This document shows positions 57,499-64,000 of a stretch of 64,000 nt of DNA, piece after piece. A model generated the notes under the pieces. That model searched no databases. It was not told the DNA's origin and saw only the letters and a program-made list of their open reading frames with translations. Made by a program: the position numbers and the translations under genes. The DNA comes from Nageia nagi. Its lineage: Eukaryota; Pinophyta. Where the stretch lies: NCBI GenBank assembly GCA_050084985.1, contig JBITNC010000001.1, positions 71,610,001 through 71,674,000 of the forward strand. The letters are read 5' to 3'. Position 1 is the first letter of the stretch; each line of letters starts with the position of its first letter.

Positions 57499-59470
57499 TG
57501 TTGAGTATGGTGTAGCAGTGTTGTCATTATTGTCAACATGATGAGATCAGTGTGCATAAGGTTCATATAGTTGCACGTGTCAAAGAAATAACATCAATAA
57601 GATCTACAAAGTTGTCGGATGCAAAAAGATAAAGGGACCAAAAGTTGTCATGAGGTATCAAAAAGTTGTCAAGAGGGTCAAATTACAAATGGAAGGTGAC
57701 GGATAGTGAGAGATGGTTTGGATCAGTTTTTGGGTTGATAACAAACTTGTGTGAAGCGTTGTAATGGTCAAATTTCATATTGGTTCAGTTTTGGGCACTC
57801 TTGTGGATTATGGTGCAGTCAGAAATTTGTATAAAATTGGCTTCGTACAATTTGAATTGCAAGCAAATGGTGATGAATCAGAGGTTGAAATTTAAATCAT
57901 ATATATTACTATATACCAAGAAGGTATGGTCCAAATTTCATAGCAATATAATAATCAAGGAAGAAATGGTACAAGTTGCAAAATGCCACTCCGTAACTTT
58001 TTGACTGTTTGAGCATAAATTTTGGAAATAGTAGGTTGGTTGTTTTGAGCTCTAAAAGTCTTAAAATTTAGAATTTAAAAGTTTTTACCGTATAAATTGA
58101 TGATATAAACAACTTTTTGTTTTGAACCATCTTGATTTGAGGCCTTGAACTATGAGAACCTATAACTTGCACAAATCCAAGCATAACAAAATACCTGTGA
58201 AATCTGTGTCAGAGGCCACTTTGTGAAACGTTTTGTGTGCAAACTATGAGGAGTTAAAGATTAAAATTTTGATATAATGTAGCTGGTTATATTAATAACA
58301 TGTAGTCCAAATTTCATGTTAAACTGTGCATTCAGTAAGAAGTTATAGCTCATCAAAAAAGCTGTTAGAGCCTTTTTTCTTAATTTTCCAGTTTTGGCCG
58401 ACAATGGTTTTAAGTGACAAGCAAAAAAGAATAGTGTGTATGGTTTGAAAAAAATGCTCTTTCCTTTTATTTTATATCTCAGTTATCGCACTTCTATTTA
58501 AGGCTCAAGAGTTCTTTTATCATGTGACACTTTTAAAAAAAAAAAACCAAGAGAGAAGAAGATAAAAAGATAGATTTGAGCTTTGAAAGATTTTTCGGCA
58601 TCTATGTGAAATTTTTCATACCATTTTGTATCGTACAGACATGGAACATGCATTCTAAGTGCATTTGAGGTATTATCTTCAACCAGTTCAAATAAATTCA
58701 AATTTTTCAAGTTTGTGTTTTGGCAGTGTAGCTTGTTATTGAGAGGTGTGTGAAGCATGTATGAGTAACGGATATCTCAAAAATGAATGTTTTCTTGATA
58801 ATTATATAAGTGTTGAAAGTTTTAGATGTTTGTGAGAAATTATATCAATTTTGATTTAGAATATGAGGAGTTTTCTTGATGAAAAATAACGGCAGCCCTT
58901 TCAGTGATATGAGCAATAGTTTCTTGATCCGATTTTGAGCATTTTTCAGTAGACAGGAATCCAAAGCAAATGTGTATGAATTAAAAGGGGTTTCAGATTA
59001 CAGACGAATTGAGAGCTATTGGCATGAGCATAAAGAAAATAGAATATGATTTAGATTATATTTTGTGAGAAAAGTTTTGAGCTAGACCATTCCGAGTCTT
59101 GGGTAACTGGTTATCAATCTTTCATTCCATCTTATTAAATCTGTCAAGTGGATGCTTGGTAAGTGGAGTTGGTGCTCCTTGCAGTGGGTGCTGCAAAGCT
59201 TAGGGGTTGGTGCTCCTTTTAGTTGGTGCTGATAAATTATGTGTAAAGTGCTTAAAGTGGCTAATTGAAAAGTCAAGCATCTTTCGGATGTACCATCATT
59301 GATTTAATCCTCGTTTATTCCATTGTATGTTATTGTTTTGTTTGCTATCCTGGTGTGCTTTCTCTATTTGGTTTTATTTCTCTACTACACTATTTAAAGT
59401 TTCCAAATTTAAAGTTTTAAAATTGAAACACTGATTCCCCCCTCCTCTCAGTGTCATGCATAGTTCAACA
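57499..59470 (+). repeat. Middle LTR shared by E1 and E2 (1972 bp)
   Basis: TGTTGAGTATGG to AGTTCAACA. It serves as 3' LTR of E1 and 5' LTR of E2. The 92-bp block 59249-59340 replaces an unrelated 98-bp block of the first LTR. Confidence 0.92.
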
Positions 59471-59472
59471 AT

Positions 59473-59485
59473 TGGTATTAGAGTA
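59473..59485 (+). other. Primer binding site of E2
   Basis: TGGTATTAGAGTA, two changes from the E1 site (both C-to-T class), so probably no longer optimal. Confidence 0.8.
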
Positions 59486-59533
59486 GGTTCCTATTTTGGC
59501 TTAATCAGCTAGAGAGATCTTGGGTGTGTCGTA

Positions 59534-61364
59534 ATGACTTCAGGTGAAGGGTTTTCTTCAAATAAAGCTCCATTATTTGATGGCACTATTTATTCTTTTT
59601 AGAGACTTAGAATGCAGACATATCTTAGTGCTTTGGGATATGAGATTTGGGAGGCCACAAAAAATGATTATACCACACCTACTACACCTATTACAGATGC
59701 AACTGCTAAGAAGGCATATGAAAATAACTCGAAGGCTAAAAATACTATCATGTGCAAGTTGCTAGACAGCGAGCTAGTAAAAGTGATGAATTATGAATCG
59801 ACAAAAGAAATATGGGATAAACTGAAAAGCATTCATGAGGGAGACATAAAGATAAAAGAGGCTAAGCTTCAAACTCATCGAGTGCAGTTTGAGAGTTTAA
59901 AGATGAATGAAGATGAAAACATAGAAGCATACATGCTAAGGGTCAATGAAGTAACCAATGCAATTAGAGGCCTCGAAGAAAAGATTTAAGATGCAGTTAT
60001 TGTGAAAAAGGTATTACGCTCACTTCTGCAAAGATTTGATTCAAAAGTTTCTGCCATAGAAGAAGTGAAAGATTTAAATACTTTTAATATGGATGAAATG
60101 CATGGTTCTCTAACTGCTTATGAAATGAGAATAGGAAAAAGAAAATCTATTGACAGGGAAGCTACTTTCAAAGCAAAGAAGAAAATAAAAGCAATGTCAG
60201 AATCTGATGAAGAAGAGACATCTAATGAATTAGAAGTGAATTTTGTTCGTAAGTTAAAGAAAGGAACGAAAGGTAAATATAGAGGAAAATTACCATTTAA
60301 ATGTTTCAATTATGGAGGTGTAGGGCACTTTGCAGCTAAATGTCCACACAATGAGAAGAACAAAGATGATGAAAGTTCACACAGAGAGAGAAATAGATGG
60401 AAGACAAAATCAAATTTCAGAAAAGGTAATTTCAAGAAGAAAAGTTTTATTTCCAAAAATATTAGTTCATCAGAAGTTAGTTCAAATGAAGACTCAAAAG
60501 AAGAGGTTGATGAAGCTCTCTTCATGGCATTTGAAGAAGAAAAATTGGAATTGAAATAAAAATTGGAAGAAGAAATTGATGAAGAAGAAGTTGAAGCAGA
60601 AGTTAATCTGGAAGAAGAATTAATTACAGCTCTAGAAGAATTAGAGATAGAAAGGAAAAAATATCAAAAAACTTCTTGGAAACTTGATGATGCAAATGAA
60701 GTTATTATAAGCTTAAAAGTATAGGTGGAAGAAATGTGGAAAACAACTAAGGATCTTGAAGAACAAATCACTACCAAAGTTGAGTACTGCAGCAAATTAG
60801 AAGCAGAGATTATAGGATTGAATCTTCAATTAGAAGAGATGAGTCATAAGATTAGTGAGTATCATAAACTTGAGGGAGGATCTTTAAAGCTAAATGAAAT
60901 CTTACAGAACCAAAGAGCACCAAATACTAAATTTGGTTTGGGTTTTGAAGAAGGACAAACCTCCAAGGATGCAAATAAAAAATTAGAAATCAAAGAGGAA
61001 AAGAAACTAGTTAATCAAGAACAACCATTTCATAGAAGACAAAATAATACTACTAGAAATGATAGATATATGGACAATGATGGATTTACACATGTTGCAC
61101 ATCAAAGAAGAAGAAGATTTCTAGCACCTACTGCAATGTGGCAAAGTCCACAACCCAGGTTCACTCAATCCTTTTTTGGTTATTATTTTAAGTGCAATGG
61201 GTATGGACATAGAATCTCTAAATGTAAATATAATATAGGTCCAAAGAATTTCTCAAATAGAAATATGTTTGTATCATTGATGGATTATGCTGTAGAATGT
61301 TATAATTGTTACAACTATGATCATACTGCAAGAAATTGCAACAGCATATTTTTTCAAAATTAAT
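59534..61364 (+). pseudogene. gag of E2
   Basis: The ATG at 59534 is followed by a frameshift before 59612, after which one frame reads through to about 61861: MQTYLSALGYEIWEATKN, STKEIWDKLKSIHEGDIKIK, a stop at 59987, and a knuckle CFNYGGVGHFAAKC whose second Cys is Tyr. The coiled-coil part has stops at 60557 and about 60722. Then the frame 60725-61363 is open for 212 codons through FKCNGYGHRISKC and CYNCYNYDHTARNC, where Gly of the last knuckle is Asp. Confidence 0.86.
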
Positions 61365-62970
61365 TTTAGCAAAGATCTTTTCAGTCACAAGGTATGAGAT
61401 ATAATAGACAAATTCCAGAAAGATAGGTACAACAAAACAAATAGGAAGAGACAATACATGAATCTAAAATAGGTATCAAGAAGATATGGAAAGAGAAGGA
61501 GCAACCAAAAGATGAAAAAGAATCTCTAATAGTACAAATAGCTCTTAAAGTAGAGAATAAACTAGCTCCTTGGATACTAGATAGTGGTTGCTCTAGCCAT
61601 ATGATCGGGTATAAAAGAAGATTTGAAAAATTAGAACAACATGAAGGGGGATTAGTAAAATTTGGCAATAATGATGGAGCAAAGATTATTGGTATAGGTA
61701 CAGTTAAGATTAATGATGAAAAGATCAAGTCAGAAGAAGTATTATTCGTGATCGGATTGAAACATAGCTTGCTAAGTGTTAGTCAGATTTGTGATAGAGG
61801 ACATGATGTAATATTCAAGAAACATGGATGTGAAATCAAAGAGCAAACAGTGGTAGCTTAGTTACAGTTGGTACAAGGACATCCAGAAATCTATATACAT
61901 TGATAGAGACTTCAAATGGATCATGTTTACTTGCAAAGGAGGATGAAGATTGGCTTTGGCATAAGAGACTTAGACACATCAGTTTTGATAATTTAGTTAA
62001 AATTTGTTCAAAGAGAGCAGTTCGAGATATACCAAGTATCAAAAAACCACCAAGTAGTATTTGTTCTTCATGCCAAAAGGGTAAGCTCACTAGATCCACT
62101 TTCAAGATAAAGGAACACTATTCTAGCAAACCATTAGAGCTTATTCATACTGATTTGTGTGGTCCTATGAGAACACAAAGTTTAAATGGAGATAGGTACT
62201 TCATGCTATGTATAGATGATTATTCTAGGATGACATGGATACTATTCTTGAAACACAAGTCAGAAGCACTTGAAAAATTTAAGACCTTCAAGAACCTAGC
62301 AGAAAATTAGATTGGAAGAAGAATCAAATGTTTAAGATCAGATAGAGGAGGTGAATTAATTTCAGATGATTTTAATGAATTCAGTCATGAGTATGGTATC
62401 AAGAGATAGTTTTCAGTAGCAAGAACACCTTAGCAAAATGGTGTAGTAGAAAGAAAAAATAGGTCAATTCAAGAAATGGCACAAACAATGTTGACAGAAA
62501 GCCACATAGCTGACATGTTTTGGAAAGAAGCAGTCCACACAGCAGTTTATATTCAAAATAGATGTATGTTGAGGCCCCATGAGAATAAGACACCCTATGA
62601 ATTATGGTTCAGTAAAAAGGCATCAGCAAAATACTTCAAAGTATTTGGGAGTAAGTGCTACATCAAGAGGATGGAAGAAAATCTTGGTAAGTTCGATGAT
62701 AGAGCGGATGAAGGTATATTTCTTGGTTACTCAATAAAAAGCAAGGCTTACAAATGTTACAATAAAAGACTTAAAAAAATTGTTGAGAGTGCAGATGTCA
62801 AGATTGATAAACTAAGAGTACCTCCAAAAGATAATAATGAAAATTTTCCAGAATATATTGAGGCAGATGAGGTAGAGGAACAACCAGAAAATCAACCAAA
62901 GAATGGCTCAGGTAACTCACATAGTGGTTTAGAAATAGAAGAAAATCAAAAACACAAGACAGGTAAATAG
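61365..62970 (+). pseudogene. Protease and integrase of E2
   Basis: APWILDSGCSSHMIG (protease DSG), VKFGNNDGAKIIGIGTVKIN, then a one-base shift near 61840. HHCC finger LWHKRLRHISFDNLVKI and CSSCQKGKLTRSTF. Integrase D (HTDLCGPM, about 62150), D (LRSDRGGEL) and E (QNGVVERKNR), with 35 residues between the last two counting two stop codons as residues. The frame 62476-62970 is open: FWKEAVHTAVYIQNRCMLRP. The stops at 62308, 62407 and 62431 each fit a C-to-T change from a Gln codon. Confidence 0.88.
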
Positions 62971-64000
62971 CAAAAAGATCATCCAATTGACCAAATAATT
63001 GGAGATCTAGATACTGGAGTTTAAACAAGAAGAAGAACAATAAGAACATATTCTCTTCTCTCAAGCATAGAACCAAAAAATATTGTAGAGGTAAGTCAGG
63101 ATGAAAGTTGGATCAAAGCAATGGATGAAGAACTAGACCAAATTGAAAAGAATCAAACTTGGGAGTTGGTACCAAGGCCCAAAAATAAAAATGTGATTGG
63201 CACCAAGTGGATTTTTCACAACAAGCTTAATGAAGATGGAAAAGTAATAAGAAACAAAGTGAGATTGGTTTGTAAAGGGTATGCTCAAGTTGAAGGTATT
63301 GATTTTGAAGAAACTTTTGCTCCTGTTGCTAGATTAGAAGCTATCTGTATGTTTCTTGCTTTGGTAGTCTATAAAAACTTCAAAGTTTATCAAATAGATG
63401 TAAAATTAGCATTTTTGAATGGAAATCTTAATGAAGAAGTTTATATTGAGCAGCTACACAGATTTCAGATAAGTGAGAATCTAGATTTTATGTGCAAATT
63501 AAAAAAGGCACTTTATGGTCTAAAATAAGCACCTAGAGCATAGTACTCTAGACTTGATACATATCTACATCAGCAAGGTTTTAAAAAGGGTATGGTGGAT
63601 AGTAATCTCTACATTAAATCTGAAAATAATCACCAAGTTATCATTGTTATTTATGTAGATGATATTATTTTTGGAGGTAGCAAAGATGAAATGTGCAAAG
63701 ATTTTGCTAACCAAATGTAAACAGAGTTTGAAATGTCAATGATAGGTGAACTTTCATATTTTCTTGGTTTGCAAGTTAATCAAATAAAGAATAGCATTTT
63801 TATTTCGTAACTTAAGTATTTTAAATAGATATTGAAAAAGTTCACTATGGAGGATTGCAAGCCTATGAACACTCCTATGATGATAGGCTGCAAGCTAAGC
63901 AAGGATGATAAGTCACCATCAGTAGATCAGACTATGTACAGGTCAATGATTGGGAGCCTATTATATTTGACAGCTACCAGACCCAACATACTTTAGGTAG
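62971..64000 (+). pseudogene. Reverse transcriptase of E2 (partial)
   Basis: In the same frame as integrase: [69 protein letters not shown] then a stop at 63526, VIYVDDIIFGGSKDEM (YVDD at 63652-63663) and YFLGLQVNQ. Further stops are present. The window ends before RNase H. Confidence 0.88.

Larger units (their letters stand above)
50180..59470 (+). mobile_element. E1: Sirevirus-like Copia element
   Basis: Two LTRs of about 1.97 kb flank a full gag-pol body. The primer site is the initiator-Met type, and three polypurine-like tracts precede the 3' LTR. Gag is long, with knuckles and a coiled coil. Long LTRs, an extended gag and several polypurine tracts are described for Sireviruses. The 3' LTR is shared with the next body (E2), with no second LTR between them. 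The polyprotein has many stops and at least five frameshifts. Confidence 0.88.
59471..64000 (+). mobile_element. E2: second Sirevirus-like body, cut by the window edge
   Basis: Immediately after the middle LTR the internal region begins again with a primer site and gag, closely matching E1 throughout. Its coding region is better preserved: about one frameshift (near 61840) and about a dozen stops up to 63700. RNase H and the 3' LTR lie beyond the window. Confidence 0.88.

Overview
The window looks like intergenic chromatin from a seed plant with a large, AT-rich genome. It is almost entirely LTR retrotransposons, many nested, and I found no intact host gene, rRNA, tRNA or CRISPR array. The element families (Ty3 Tat/Ogre-like with a second RNase H, Copia with an initiator-Met primer site, an antisense plant-mobile-domain gene) are typical of seed plants. 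A gymnosperm is possible, but the sequence does not settle it.

Layout. 1-2115: AT-rich, unassigned. 2116-11382 (element D): two ~682-bp LTRs around a decayed gag, a decayed antisense gene resembling the plant mobile domain, a 192-bp tandem repeat and no pol, so non-autonomous. 11383-14291: unassigned. 14292 to about 50179 (element A): an old Tat-like element with 5' LTR, gag, protease, a G-patch-like motif, RT, two RNase H domains, integrase and an extra 3' ORF; its 3' LTR is not in view. Element A is split by element B (17835-38626, 5-bp duplication ATATC), a Tat relative with an extra upstream ORF, gag and protease but no RT or integrase. B is split by element C (22470-31187, 5-bp duplication TGAAA), a Copia element with a 2.9-kb leader that looks like an intron and carries a decayed PPR gene fragment. 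50180-64000: two Sirevirus-like Copia bodies (E1, E2) arranged LTR-body-LTR-body and sharing the middle LTR; E2 runs off the window.

Relations. The insertion order is A, then B, then C; the E array interrupts sequence at the far end of A. Every coding region has stops or frameshifts, so none could make its full polyprotein as read. A carries the only Ty3-type pol here, so B and D would have needed enzymes from related elements elsewhere. C is the youngest by LTR comparison (about 1% difference), yet its ORFs hold about eleven stops, which suggests it was already defective when it moved.

Most notable signals: five 24-nt hairpins with compensatory base changes in the C 3' UTR; the C leader intron with its PPR fragment; the gag plus antisense-PMD layout of D; a 20-bp-periodic near-palindrome array in the B LTRs; and a non-homologous block exchange between the E LTRs. 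No search or folding program was run; all family calls are by reading motifs.
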